Of a stretch of 64,000 nucleotides of DNA, positions 1-8,962 are shown piece by piece. The notes below the pieces were generated by a model. The model saw only the letters and a program-made list of their open reading frames with translations. It was not told the DNA's origin and made no database searches. A program made the translations under genes and the position numbers. The stretch spans positions 62,001 through 126,000 of the forward strand of contig JAJZFA010000054.1 of assembly GCA_021805565.1 (NCBI GenBank). Direction: 5' to 3'. How positions within the stretch are numbered: position 1 is the first letter of the stretch; each line of letters begins with the position of its first letter. The stretch is from Pseudomonadota bacterium. GTDB lineage: Bacteria > Pseudomonadota > Alphaproteobacteria > Acetobacterales > Acetobacteraceae.

Positions 1-301
1 CGACCGACCAGCCGAACAACAGGAGCAAACCAATCGGGGAGCCGAGGAACCATTGCGCCTGGTCGAACACCGGATCGGAACTGGCGGCGGCGATCAGCCA
101 CCATGTCAGCATCAGCGTGCCAATGGCCAGGGCCACGCCGGTCACACGATGCAGGATCGACATCGCCATGCTGACCGGCCAGCGATAGACCTGCAGGTGT
201 GGCGACAGGGGGCGGCGCACCGGTTTGCCCTCGGAATTGCGGCCCACCATCAACGCTTCGCGCACGTCTTTCACGCATCGCTCCAGTTCTGCCGGGGCCA
301 T
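1..301 (-). CDS. sdhC: Succinate dehydrogenase cytochrome b556 subunit, 5' part (cut by window edge)
   Basis: This is the N-terminal part of the membrane anchor that binds heme b and quinone in respiratory complex II. Reading from the ATG at 299-301, the protein has the family signature [17 protein letters not shown], then [11 protein letters not shown], the start of the first membrane helix, whose conserved Ser, His and Arg belong to the quinone/heme site. The remaining helices and the sdhD, sdhA and sdhB genes would lie to the left of the window. A second ATG at 248-250 (MVGRNSEG...) fits the usual family length better and may be the real start. Identification rests on the signature alone because only about 100 codons are present. 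Confidence 0.88.
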   Translation of the reverse strand, partial: MAPAELERCVKDVREALMVGRNSEGKPVRRPLSPHLQVYRWPVSMAMSILHRVTGVALAIGTLMLTWWLIAAASSDPVFDQAQWFLGSPIGLLLLFGWSV

Positions 302-362
302 TGTTAAATCCGGCGGCGGCCCCGCGCCGTGCGGGGGTGATTAGTCCCGCCCGGCGAACGGG

Positions 363-722
363 TCAACGCGGGGGAAGGATACGGCCCGGCAACTGGCGTG
401 CAAGGGTGACCGCCCTTTCCTGCATGGCGGGGCCGGGCGCGACGCCATGCAGGGTAAAGACGCGCAGGTCGTGCAGCCCGATCGTATTCGCCACGGTGTG
501 CGGATAGGGCGTCAGGAAGCCGGGCAGTGCCGGCGCACCGGTTGGCGACGGGCCGCCGCATCATCCGCCGGGCGTCACGACGATGAACACCGCCTGGCCG
601 GCCAGCAGGCCGGTTTTGCCGGCTCGGGTGCCGGCGAAGGTCAGGCCAATGCGGATCGCCCGATCGGAATTTGACCAATGCGTTGGTTTGAGGCTCGCCG
701 AATAGATAGGTTTGGTGGCATA
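363..722 (-). pseudogene. Decayed FMN-dependent NADH-azoreductase-like remnant
   Basis: Two reading frames on the minus strand together resemble the C-terminal two thirds of an AzoR-type flavodoxin-fold NADH:quinone/azo reductase. The upstream frame (about 722 down to a stop at 561-563) contains GKTGLLAGQAVFIVVTPGG, which matches the family pattern of a GLL-GK block followed by a hydrophobic strand and GG. The second frame (down to a stop at 363-365) contains LTPYPHTVANTIGLHDLRVF and then GVAPGP, the family's TPYL-FIG-TDV-EG-A-GP region. The N-terminus is missing because the divergent regulator starts at 759. The reading is frameshifted and truncated, so no functional product is expected. The assignment is from motif memory, not an alignment. 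Confidence 0.5.
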
Positions 723-758
723 GCGTGAACGGCCACAAAGAGACAAAACGACTGGACC

Positions 759-2159
759 ATGACGCTCGCGATCACCATCGACCCAGCCGCCAGGGACCCG
801 CTGTTCCTGCAAATCGCGTCGCGCGTGCGGTTCGCGATCGCGACGGGTCAGTTGCCCTCCGGGACACGATTGCCATCGTCGCGCGCCCTGGCCGCACAAC
901 TCGCCATCGCGCGCGGCACCGTCGATGCCGCCTATGCCCTGCTGGCAGGCGAGGGCGCGATAGAAACACGCCGCGCCGCCGGCACCGTCGTATGCGGGCA
1001 GGCGGGACAGCGGATCGATGTGCCGGACCAGGCGCCATTTCCGTTTCCGGCCGCCGTCGCGACCGGACCGGCCGGCGTGCGGCCCTTTCAAATCGGGTTG
1101 CCGGCCCTGGATGCGTTCCCGCGCTCGGTATGGTCGGGGTTGACCGCCCGCGCGGCCCGCGCCGCGCGATCCATCGATCTGGCGGCCGCCGATCCGGCCG
1201 GGACACTGGATCTGCGGCAGGCCGTCGCCGCCTACCTGGGCGTCGCGCGCGGCATCCGGTGTACGCCGGAACAACTGCTGATCACCGGCGGATATCAGGG
1301 TGCGCTGGCGTTGATCCGCGGTGTTCTGGTCCGGCCCGGCGATCCGGTCTGGATGGAAGACCCAGGTTACCATATGGCCCGCATGGCACTGGAAGCCGCC
1401 GGCGCCCGGGTTGTCCCGGTGCGTGTCGATGCCGAGGGCCTGCGTGTCGCGGCCGGCATCGCCGCGGCCCCCAAGGCAAAGCTGGCGATCGTGACCCCGA
1501 CCCATCAATGCCCGACCGGCGTCGCGCTGTCCCTGCCGCGCCGGCTGGAGCTTCTGGCCTGGGCGGCGGATGCCGGTTCATGGATCGTGGAAGACGATTA
1601 CGACAGCGAATTTCGCTACACCGGGCGTCCGCTGCCGTCGTTGAAAAGCCTGGATCGCGGGCAGCGCGTATTGTACGCGGGCAGTCTCAGCAAGGTTCTG
1701 TTTCCGGCGTTGCGGCTTGGTTACCTGCTGGTTCCGCCGGAATTGCTGGGGGCATTTTCGCGGGCATCCAGGCTGCTGACGTCCGGCCAGCCGGCGCTGG
1801 AACAGGCCGTGTTGACGGCATTCATGCGAAACGGACATTTCGCCCGCCATATCAGGCGGATGCGGACTTTGTATGCGGAACGGCGGCGCGCCCTGGCGGC
1901 GGCGCTGGAAACCGCGTTCGGGGACCGGATATCGATGGAAATGACGGCGGGCGGGATGCACCTGCTTGCCCGGTTTCCGGGGGCGGGGGATGACAGCGTG
2001 CTGGCGAAACGCGCCGCTCAGGCTGGGTTGGCCCCCACGGCGCTATCGTCGCTGACCATCGCCCATGATGCCGGCCAGGGCTTGCTGCTTGGGTTCGCCA
2101 ACATACCGCGAGAGGAGGCCAACACCCTCGCTGCCCGATTGGCGGCCGCGATCGGCTGA
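759..2159 (+). CDS. MocR/PdxR-type regulator: GntR winged helix fused to a PLP aminotransferase-like domain
   Basis: The protein has 466 residues, the usual length for MocR regulators. Residues about 13-80 are a GntR-type winged helix (DPLFLQIASRVR, then SGTRLPSSRALAAQL and an ARGTV recognition helix). Residues about 110-466 are a fold-type I aminotransferase-like domain with VEDDYDSEFRY, the PLP-lysine motif SLSK with Lys312, and LRLGY. Members bind PLP and usually control a neighbouring divergent gene. Here the divergent neighbour is the broken azoreductase-like remnant, so the regulator may have lost its local target or act elsewhere. The regulon cannot be named from the sequence. Confidence 0.9.
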   Translation: MTLAITIDPAARDPLFLQIASRVRFAIATGQLPSGTRLPSSRALAAQLAIARGTVDAAYALLAGEGAIETRRAAGTVVCGQAGQRIDVPDQAPFPFPAAVATGPAGVRPFQIGLPALDAFPRSVWSGLTARAARAARSIDLAAADPAGTLDLRQAVAAYLGVARGIRCTPEQLLITGGYQGALALIRGVLVRPGDPVWMEDPGYHMARMALEAAGARVVPVRVDAEGLRVAAGIAAAPKAKLAIVTPTHQCPTGVALSLPRRLELLAWAADAGSWIVEDDYDSEFRYTGRPLPSLKSLDRGQRVLYAGSLSKVLFPALRLGYLLVPPELLGAFSRASRLLTSGQPALEQAVLTAFMRNGHFARHIRRMRTLYAERRRALAAALETAFGDRISMEMTAGGMHLLARFPGAGDDSVLAKRAAQAGLAPTALSSLTIAHDAGQGLLLGFANIPREEANTLAARLAAAIG

Positions 2160-2167
2160 CCGGCCTT

Positions 2168-2224
2168 ATGTTTTGCACGGCAACTTTGCTGGCGTGCTGA
2201 CGCACGTGTTTGCCAGCGTTGCCT
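2168..2224. repeat. 57-bp hairpin repeat, family A copy 1
   Basis: This element recurs at 42286-42342 with only three differences in 57 bases. It can fold: GGCAAC (2179-2184) pairs with GTTGCC (2218-2223), and GCTGGC (2188-2193) pairs with GCCAGC (2212-2217), leaving a TTT bulge. It lies between the convergent MocR and bcp genes and overlaps the last bases of bcp, so it may also help end transcription. The repeat nature is seen directly; the function is inference. Confidence 0.75.
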
Positions 2225-2696
2225 AAACCAGTTTCGCCGCCCTTGCCGCTTTCAGCACGTCGTCCGCATGGCCGGTCACGCTGACCTTCCGCCACGCCTT
2301 CAGCACTGTTCCGTCGGCGCCGATCAGGAACGTGCTGCGCTCCATTCCCATGTATTTCTTGCCATACATCGATTTTTCGGCCCACACGCCGTATCGCTCC
2401 GCCACGGCATGATCCACGTCCGATGCCAGCGGAAACGTCAGCCCATATTTCGTGGCGAATTTTTCGATCGGCGCGATCTTGTCCGGCGATACACCGATCA
2501 CGTCCAGGCCGATCTGTTCCAAATGCGGCATGGATTCCTGAAACGCGCAGGCTTCCTTGGTGCAGCCCGGCGTATCCGCCTTGGGGTAAAAATACAGCAC
2601 GAACGGCCGGCCCTTGTAGTCATTCAGCGCAACCGTACGGCCGGCGGTGGCGGGCATGCGAAAATCTGGAGCGGGGTCGCCTTCCGAGAGACTCAT
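2223..2696 (-). CDS. bcp: Thioredoxin-dependent thiol peroxidase (peroxiredoxin Q/Bcp)
   Basis: This cytosolic peroxiredoxin reduces hydrogen peroxide and organic hydroperoxides using thioredoxin. It has 157 residues, standard for Bcp. The active-site segment YPKADTPGCTKEACAFQ holds the peroxidatic Cys45 and, five residues later, the resolving Cys50, the arrangement of the Bcp/PrxQ class. The start overlaps the stop of glnE by one base (TAATG), so the two are probably translationally coupled. The last bases overlap the family A hairpin repeat. Confidence 0.95.
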   Translation of the reverse strand: MSLSEGDPAPDFRMPATAGRTVALNDYKGRPFVLYFYPKADTPGCTKEACAFQESMPHLEQIGLDVIGVSPDKIAPIEKFATKYGLTFPLASDVDHAVAERYGVWAEKSMYGKKYMGMERSTFLIGADGTVLKAWRKVSVTGHADDVLKAARAAKLV

Positions 2697-5650
2697 TAGC
2701 CTGGTTTCCCTACATAGCGTTCGAACAGCGTCCGGACCCGGAGCGCGATTATATCCGACTTGTGCAACAATTCGGCGCTGTCAACCGTTGTTACGCCCGC
2801 TTTTGCCGCCGCGCGCAACAACGGCAGGGCGGATGCGAGCGGCAAGGCGTCTTGTTCCACCCGGCCGACGGTCATCCGCAGCATCCCTTGTATTGTCCGC
2901 CAAAGCCTTTCCGCATCGATCAGCACCTTCGCATCCGGCTTCGCGACAATGCCGGCAGCGGCCAGCCGCCGCAGCGCCACATGGGTGGTCTGGGCGCGGC
3001 GAAAGCCGGGGTCGCGCGCATGAACGACCTGAAGGGTTTGGGCGATAAATTCGATATCGATCAACCCGCCAGGGCGCAATTTCACATCCCAGGGTCCATG
3101 CGGGCGCAAATCGCGGGCCATTCGCGTGCGCATCGACGTGGCATTGAGCCGGACCCGGTCCGGTTCCTGATCGCGCCCGATCGCGGCCTCGATGGCCGCG
3201 TTCACCCGCCGCCGCATATCCGGTGGCCCCGCCACCACGCGCGCTCGGGTCAGTGCCATGCGTTCCCAAGTCCACGCATCCCATTCGTGATAGTGCCTGA
3301 ATCCCGCCAGCGGAACGGCGATCGGTCCCTTGTTGCCCGACGGCCGCAGCCGCATGTCGAGCGCGTACATCTGCCCTTCCGGTCCCTGCGCGGTCAGCGC
3401 GGCGATGCAGGCCTGCACCGCCCGCACGAACCACTGGCTGGCGGGCAGGCCGCGCGCGCCGCGGCTTTCCGCGACATCGGCCGGATGGTCATAGACGAAC
3501 ATCAGATCGAGGTCGGACCCGGCCATCATTTCCCGCCCGCCCGCCTTGCCCATCGTCACGACCGCGAGCGCGCCCCCCGGCACGCGGCCGAATCGCGTGG
3601 CGAAATCGGTCAGCACATGCGGTACCAGCACCGACAGCGCCGCCTCGGCCAGCGCACTACGCTGCCGTCCGGACGCGTTGGCGTCCAGCCGACCTTCCAG
3701 CGTCGCGACGGACAGGAAGAAATCGCGTTCCTTGACGGCCCGCCGGACAGCCTCGACGATGTCCTCCAGTCTGTTCGCGCCGGCAATGCGGGCGCGCAGC
3801 AGCCGCTTGGCATCGACAGCGTCCTCGGTGGTCAGCAATCCTTCCAGCGCGTTGGGATACCGCACCAAATGTTCCGCCAGCATCGGCGCCGCGCCGAGGA
3901 CCGCGGCGATGCGACCGAGCAGGATGGGGTTGCGTTGAAAGAGGGACATGGGTTGAACGCCGGCCGGCAAGGCGCCGACGAAGCGGTCGAAACGGTTGAA
4001 CGCCTCATCCGGGTCCGGCTGGCGTCCCAGCGCCACCAGGATCGGCGGCACCATGGAGGTCATCAAATCCCGCGCCCGGCTGGAGCGCAGGGCGCGGACC
4101 CGTCCGGCAAGCCATTGCCGGACGGACATGACGATGCGCTTCGCGTCGCGATAGCCCAGCGCGTTCAAGGCCGCGACGGTGGCGGGCGGTTCTGGATCGT
4201 CGCCGCGAAAATCGAGGTCGGGGCCGGCCGCCATGGTGTCGGGCAAATCGGGAACATGTTCGAACACCGCCCGGTAATTGCTGCGCACGATGTCCGCGTG
4301 GCGCAGGAAATCGATCGCGAAGGCGGTTGCGTCCGGATAGTCCATAAACCGGGCAATACGCTCCAGCTCGGCCGGCGGTTCAGGCAGGGTATGCGTCTGG
4401 CGATCGTTCACCATCTGCAGGCGATGTTCGGTTCGGCGCAAAAAACGGTAGGAGTCCGCCAGTTCGCCGCACGCGATTTCGCCCAGATGGCCGGCCTCGG
4501 TCAGCCGGACCATCGCCGCGAGTGTCGGCCTGATCCGCAGCCCTGGATCCCGCCCGCCCCACACCATTTGCAGGGTTTGCACCAGAAACTCGATTTCCCG
4601 AATGCCGCCCTCGCCCAGTTTCACGTTATGGCCGGCGACGCGGGCCACGGGGTCTTCGCCGCCGCCCAGAGCGGTTTTCCTGGCCACGTCGATCCGCCGC
4701 TTCATCGCGTGGATATCGGCGACGGCGGCGAAATCCAGTCCGCGCCGCCACACGAAAGGGCGGATTGCTTCCAGGAAGCGATGCCCCAGCGGCAGGTCGC
4801 CGGCAAGCGGGCGCGCCTTGATCATCGCGGCACGTTCCCAGTTTTGCCCCATGCTTTCGTAATATGTAAGCGCGGCAAGCAACGACACGGCCGGCGGAGT
4901 CGCCGCTGGATCGGGGCGCAGCCGCAAATCGGTGCGGAAGACATAGCCGTTGGCGTCGCGCGTCTCCATCAATGCGACCAGGTCGCGCGCCAATCGCGAC
5001 GTGAACGATCCGATTCCCGCGGCCGCCCGGCCATCGGCGTAAACCGGCGCGGCGCCGTCGTACAAAAGAATGAGATCGATATCGGAGGAATAGTTCAATT
5101 CGGCCGCCCCGAGTTTGCCCATCGCCAGGGCAACGAAACCGCAGTTCAAATCGGGGCGGCCGATGTCCTGCAACCGGATTTCGCCGGCATCGTGCGCCGA
5201 ACGCAGCAGATGGCGGATCGCCAGACCGACCGTCGCCACGGCCAGATCCGATAGGGCTCCGGTTACGGTTTCCAGTGGCCAGAGTCCCCCCACATCCGCT
5301 ATCGCGGCAATCAGGGCGACGGCCCGTTTCGCCTCGCGCAGCGCGGCGGCGATTGCCGGCCGGCCGGCGGAGGCGGGCACACGATGAAGACGCGACATAC
5401 ACCGGGCCATGGCGGCATCGGGTCCGTTTGCGGCCAGATCGCCCACCACCCCCGGTTCCCGCAACGCCAGCGCGGAAAGGTACGGACTGTTGCCCCCTAG
5501 GCAGCGCAGCATCGACCAGACACAGGGCGACCTCAGCCATCCGGTCTCGGTCGCACCGAGTGCCCCGAACCGTTCGGTCAGCCTGTCCGCGGCGGCTTCG
5601 TCGTAGGGGTCGGGCCAATGACCGGGCAGGACAAAATGAACTGGTTTCAT
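2696..5650 (-). CDS. glnE: Bifunctional glutamine synthetase adenylyltransferase/deadenylylase
   Basis: GlnE adds AMP to glutamine synthetase or removes it in response to PII signalling, and so sets ammonium assimilation. The protein has about 984 residues from the ATG at 5648-5650 (MKPVHF...). It shows two nucleotidyltransferase cores: the N-terminal deadenylylase core with GKLGAAELNYSSDIDLILLY (Asp190 and Asp192) and the C-terminal adenylyltransferase core with GKAGGREMMAGSDLDLMFVY. The two copies are separated by a helical linker, as in the family. Longer starts exist, but they run further into the divergent gene on the other strand. bcp follows with a one-base overlap. Confidence 0.95.
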   Translation of the reverse strand: MKPVHFVLPGHWPDPYDEAAADRLTERFGALGATETGWLRSPCVWSMLRCLGGNSPYLSALALREPGVVGDLAANGPDAAMARCMSRLHRVPASAGRPAIAAALREAKRAVALIAAIADVGGLWPLETVTGALSDLAVATVGLAIRHLLRSAHDAGEIRLQDIGRPDLNCGFVALAMGKLGAAELNYSSDIDLILLYDGAAPVYADGRAAAGIGSFTSRLARDLVALMETRDANGYVFRTDLRLRPDPAATPPAVSLLAALTYYESMGQNWERAAMIKARPLAGDLPLGHRFLEAIRPFVWRRGLDFAAVADIHAMKRRIDVARKTALGGGEDPVARVAGHNVKLGEGGIREIEFLVQTLQMVWGGRDPGLRIRPTLAAMVRLTEAGHLGEIACGELADSYRFLRRTEHRLQMVNDRQTHTLPEPPAELERIARFMDYPDATAFAIDFLRHADIVRSNYRAVFEHVPDLPDTMAAGPDLDFRGDDPEPPATVAALNALGYRDAKRIVMSVRQWLAGRVRALRSSRARDLMTSMVPPILVALGRQPDPDEAFNRFDRFVGALPAGVQPMSLFQRNPILLGRIAAVLGAAPMLAEHLVRYPNALEGLLTTEDAVDAKRLLRARIAGANRLEDIVEAVRRAVKERDFFLSVATLEGRLDANASGRQRSALAEAALSVLVPHVLTDFATRFGRVPGGALAVVTMGKAGGREMMAGSDLDLMFVYDHPADVAESRGARGLPASQWFVRAVQACIAALTAQGPEGQMYALDMRLRPSGNKGPIAVPLAGFRHYHEWDAWTWERMALTRARVVAGPPDMRRRVNAAIEAAIGRDQEPDRVRLNATSMRTRMARDLRPHGPWDVKLRPGGLIDIEFIAQTLQVVHARDPGFRRAQTTHVALRRLAAAGIVAKPDAKVLIDAERLWRTIQGMLRMTVGRVEQDALPLASALPLLRAAAKAGVTTVDSAELLHKSDIIALRVRTLFERYVGKPG

Positions 5651-8600
5651 CGCTCGATCCGTCATCCGGCCATACGTTTGGCCGGGCGGGGCTTCCGCCA
5701 TGCGTCGAACGCCATGCACTGGCTGCTGATCCTCGGCATGGGGGTCGTGGTGGTCGCAAGCTGCCTGCTGGCAGGGGCCGCGTGGCGCCTGTCGCGGGGT
5801 CCGATCGATCTTGGCGCGTGGTCCGATCGCGCGGGGGCGGCCTTCATCGGCGATTCATCGTCCGCACACGTCTCCTTTTCCAGCGTTTCGCTGGTGTGGG
5901 AAGGGTTCAGCAAGGGCGCCGATTACCCGCTGGATATCCGGCTGACCGACGTTGTGTTAACCGGCCCGGCCGACCGGCCGCTTGCTTCAGCGCCCGATAT
6001 CCGCCTTACCGTGTCGCTGGCCGGCCTGATACGCGGCCGCATCGTGCCCCGCACGATCGGAGTGGACCACGCCAGCATCGCCGTAACAAGAGACGCCAGC
6101 GGCACGATCGGCTTTGGTCTGGACCCAGCCACTACAGACCCGTCGCCGCTTGGATCGTTGCGCGAGCAGTTGTCGCATACCGCCGCAAACGACCATGACC
6201 GCTCCAGCGGGCTGTTCGGCCAGCTTGTCCGGGTGCATATCCGCGACAGCGCAATAACGCTGCGCGACCAACCGAGCGGCCTGGTTGTCCGGGCGGCGGG
6301 AGTGGATTTCGATATGACCCGGACCGGAGCCGGCCGGGTTGACGGGGTTTTGCGGGCGTCGCTTTCGGTTGGCGACGAACAGACGGTCCTGACGGCAACG
6401 GCCGCCTGGACGGAAAAAACGGGTACCCGTATGGATGCCGCGATCGCGCCGTTCCAGCCGTCCGGCCTCGGGCAACTGCCGCCGGCCCTGGCGTTTTTGA
6501 CCGGGATCGACCTGCCCGTATCGCTGAATACAACAATCCGGTTCGATCCGGGTTTCGATGTTGACCGGTTTCAGGCGGATATTCTGGTCGGTTCCGGGCA
6601 TGTTCGGATTGCCCAGGGCCGTGTCCCCGTGCGCTCCGGCGTTATCCGCCTTACCGGCACACCGGCTCGGTTGACACTGACGCAAGCCCGTTTCGATGTG
6701 GCTCATACCCCGGACGGCGCCCCTGAAATCGTCGATATCGTCGGAACCGCGGTGCATGCGGCGAACCGGCTGACGGCTTTCATGACCATCGGCCTGGACC
6801 GGATCGATATCGCCGATCTTCCGCTGTTATGGCCACAAGGAGTTGCCGGCGGCGCCCGGCCGTGGGTTATGGAACATGTGACAGCGGGCATGGCGACGCA
6901 CGGTAGCGCGTCGTTTGCATTCGACGCGGACGACACGTTGCAACGGGTGACAGTCACGCAGGCGACCGGCGATCTGGACGGAACCGGCGGACGGTTCACC
7001 TGGTTCGACGACGTTCCACCGATCGAACAAGCCGAGTTTCATCTGCATCTGGCCAATCCCGACACGCTGGATATCCGCGTCGCGTCCGGTCGCCAGCGTC
7101 TGCGCGACGCAGGGGTCGGCCTGTCGGTCAAGAACGGGCTGATCCATATCGCCGGCCTGTCGGCGCGCGATCAAACCGCGGCGATCCAGACCGAAATCGA
7201 AGGTCCGCTGATAAGTGTATTGGATTTGTTGACGGAACCCGCGCTGCATCTTTTGTCCGTCCACCCGATCGGCATCGCCATCGCCGGCGGCGATGCGGCC
7301 GCGAACCTGACTGTTCAGTTGCCGCTGGAGCATGACGTGCGGATCGACGACGTGCGGCTTCATGCCGATGCGCACCTGACACGAGTCCGGTTGCCCGGTA
7401 TCGCGGCAGGCCAGACCGTCGATGACGGCACCCTCGACCTGGGTATCGATACGGACGGCATGACCCTGAAGGGACGCGGATCGGTTGCCGCGATACCAGT
7501 GACGGCCGATGGCAGGATGGACTTTTTGGCCGGGCCACCGGACCAGATCTTGCAGACGATCGCCGTTTCCGCACAGCCGGCGGCGGCGCAGCTTGCGGCG
7601 GCCGGACTGCCCATCGGCGATGTGCTGGATGGACCCATTCCGTTCACTGTCGTGCTGACCGAACGCCGTAACGGAGCCGGTTCCGTAGCCATTGATGGCG
7701 ATCTGACAAACACCAGGCTGTCGGTTCATCCGCTGGCCTGGGTCAAGCCGCCTGGATCGGTCGCCAGCGCGTCGGCGCTGGTGTCGATGACCCACGACCG
7801 GATGACGAAGATCGACCGGATCGCGATACGGGGCGATGGATTGCTGCTGACAGGATCGGCGGATGCAGCCGGCGGCACGCCGCGCGCCATCGTGCTCGAT
7901 ACAATCGCCCTGGGCCGGACACGGGCTGTCGGGACGATCCGCTTCGTGCCGGATCAACCGCTGTCGGTGGTCCTTCAAGGCGACCAGATCGATTTGTCGG
8001 CAAAATTAACTGAGACGACCCCGGCGTCCGCCGCCGCGCCGGCCGCGACGCCGGACTGGTCGCTGGATGCCCGCTTCGGCCGGGTTATCCTGGCGAACGG
8101 CGAGAACGGCCGGGATGTGGCGGTAAACGCGGCGGGGGCGGGGGAATTCATCCGGCTTCTGACCGTCACCGGGACGATCGGCGCCAGTTCGGCATTTTCG
8201 GTAAAAATCGAACCGGTCGGCGGCAAACGCCGGCTGCTGGCCAGCGCGGAGGACGCGGGACGGTTCCTGCGCGGGATGGATGCGGTACGCGGGATGCAGG
8301 CTGGCAGGCTGTCGGCCAGCGGGGTTTTCGATACGCCGCTGGGCCTGCAGTCATTGACTGGAACGGTAACGATAGACGATACGGTGGTGAAGCGGTCCCC
8401 TGCCCTGCTGAAGCTGCTTCAGGCCATAACGCTGTATGGCCTTGTCGATGTTCTGCGCGGTCCCGGTATCGGCTTTTCCCATATCGTCGTGCCCTTCCGT
8501 TACGACGGCACCAGTCTTGGCCTCGACGGCGCACACGCCTCCAACGCCTCGCTTGGTTTGACGGCGAGTGGCCGCATCGGCCTGCCGTCGGGGCAGGCCG

Positions 8601-8851
8601 CCATGACCGGAACGATCGTGCCGGCCTATTTCTTCAATTCGATGCTTGGAAAATTGCCTCTGGTGGGTAAACTGTTTAGCCCGGAAAACGGCGGCGGGGT
8701 CTTTGCCGCGCGTTTCAGCCTGAGCGGACGCATCGATGACCCTAGTATTTCGGTCAATCCGCTGAGTGTGCTGACACCTGGCTTCTTGCGAGACATCTTC
8801 ACGATCTTCGACCGCACGCCGCCAAATACGACACCGGACAATGGGAAGTGA
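5636..8851 (+). CDS. AsmA/YhdP-like envelope protein (DUF3971 type)
   Basis: This is a large protein (about 1070 residues) with one N-terminal membrane anchor (MHWLLILGMGVVVVASCLLAG) and a long beta-rich periplasmic region. The C-terminus has the AsmA-like signature: VVPFRYDGTSLGLDGAHASN, then the VPAYFFNSMLGKLPLVG segment, the GGGVFAARFSLSGRIDDP block and NPLSVLTPGFLRDIF. Such proteins are thought to bridge the inner and outer membranes and help carry phospholipids outward. The start at 5636 follows an AGGA sequence; an in-frame ATG at 5618 is possible. The 5' end overlaps that of glnE on the opposite strand by about 15 bases. Confidence 0.85.
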   Translation: MNWFHRSIRHPAIRLAGRGFRHASNAMHWLLILGMGVVVVASCLLAGAAWRLSRGPIDLGAWSDRAGAAFIGDSSSAHVSFSSVSLVWEGFSKGADYPLDIRLTDVVLTGPADRPLASAPDIRLTVSLAGLIRGRIVPRTIGVDHASIAVTRDASGTIGFGLDPATTDPSPLGSLREQLSHTAANDHDRSSGLFGQLVRVHIRDSAITLRDQPSGLVVRAAGVDFDMTRTGAGRVDGVLRASLSVGDEQTVLTATAAWTEKTGTRMDAAIAPFQPSGLGQLPPALAFLTGIDLPVSLNTTIRFDPGFDVDRFQADILVGSGHVRIAQGRVPVRSGVIRLTGTPARLTLTQARFDVAHTPDGAPEIVDIVGTAVHAANRLTAFMTIGLDRIDIADLPLLWPQGVAGGARPWVMEHVTAGMATHGSASFAFDADDTLQRVTVTQATGDLDGTGGRFTWFDDVPPIEQAEFHLHLANPDTLDIRVASGRQRLRDAGVGLSVKNGLIHIAGLSARDQTAAIQTEIEGPLISVLDLLTEPALHLLSVHPIGIAIAGGDAAANLTVQLPLEHDVRIDDVRLHADAHLTRVRLPGIAAGQTVDDGTLDLGIDTDGMTLKGRGSVAAIPVTADGRMDFLAGPPDQILQTIAVSAQPAAAQLAAAGLPIGDVLDGPIPFTVVLTERRNGAGSVAIDGDLTNTRLSVHPLAWVKPPGSVASASALVSMTHDRMTKIDRIAIRGDGLLLTGSADAAGGTPRAIVLDTIALGRTRAVGTIRFVPDQPLSVVLQGDQIDLSAKLTETTPASAAAPAATPDWSLDARFGRVILANGENGRDVAVNAAGAGEFIRLLTVTGTIGASSAFSVKIEPVGGKRRLLASAEDAGRFLRGMDAVRGMQAGRLSASGVFDTPLGLQSLTGTVTIDDTVVKRSPALLKLLQAITLYGLVDVLRGPGIGFSHIVVPFRYDGTSLGLDGAHASNASLGLTASGRIGLPSGQAAMTGTIVPAYFFNSMLGKLPLVGKLFSPENGGGVFAARFSLSGRIDDPSISVNPLSVLTPGFLRDIFTIFDRTPPNTTPDNGK

Positions 8852-8900
8852 TGTTCAGGGCCGGTCGCCGCGGTATGCTCACGGATTTTGTGTGAGCGAG

Positions 8901-8940
8901 CAGCCTGACCGCCGTCCCGGCGGATGAATTGCCGAGGCTG
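8901..8940. terminator. Candidate hairpin between convergent genes
   Basis: The 110-base gap between the convergent AsmA-like gene and korB contains nested complementary arms: CAGCCT (8901-8906) with AGGCTG (8935-8940), and CCGCC (8909-8913) with GGCGG (8919-8923). Only a short T-run follows, so this is a weak terminator candidate. Confidence 0.35.
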
Positions 8941-8962
8941 TCTTTAACGAAATCGGAACGAA

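Noticed and set aside
2423..5254. 943-codon open frame on the plus strand
   Set aside because: It lies antisense to glnE; the translation has no family motif and is the usual open antisense frame of high-GC coding DNA.
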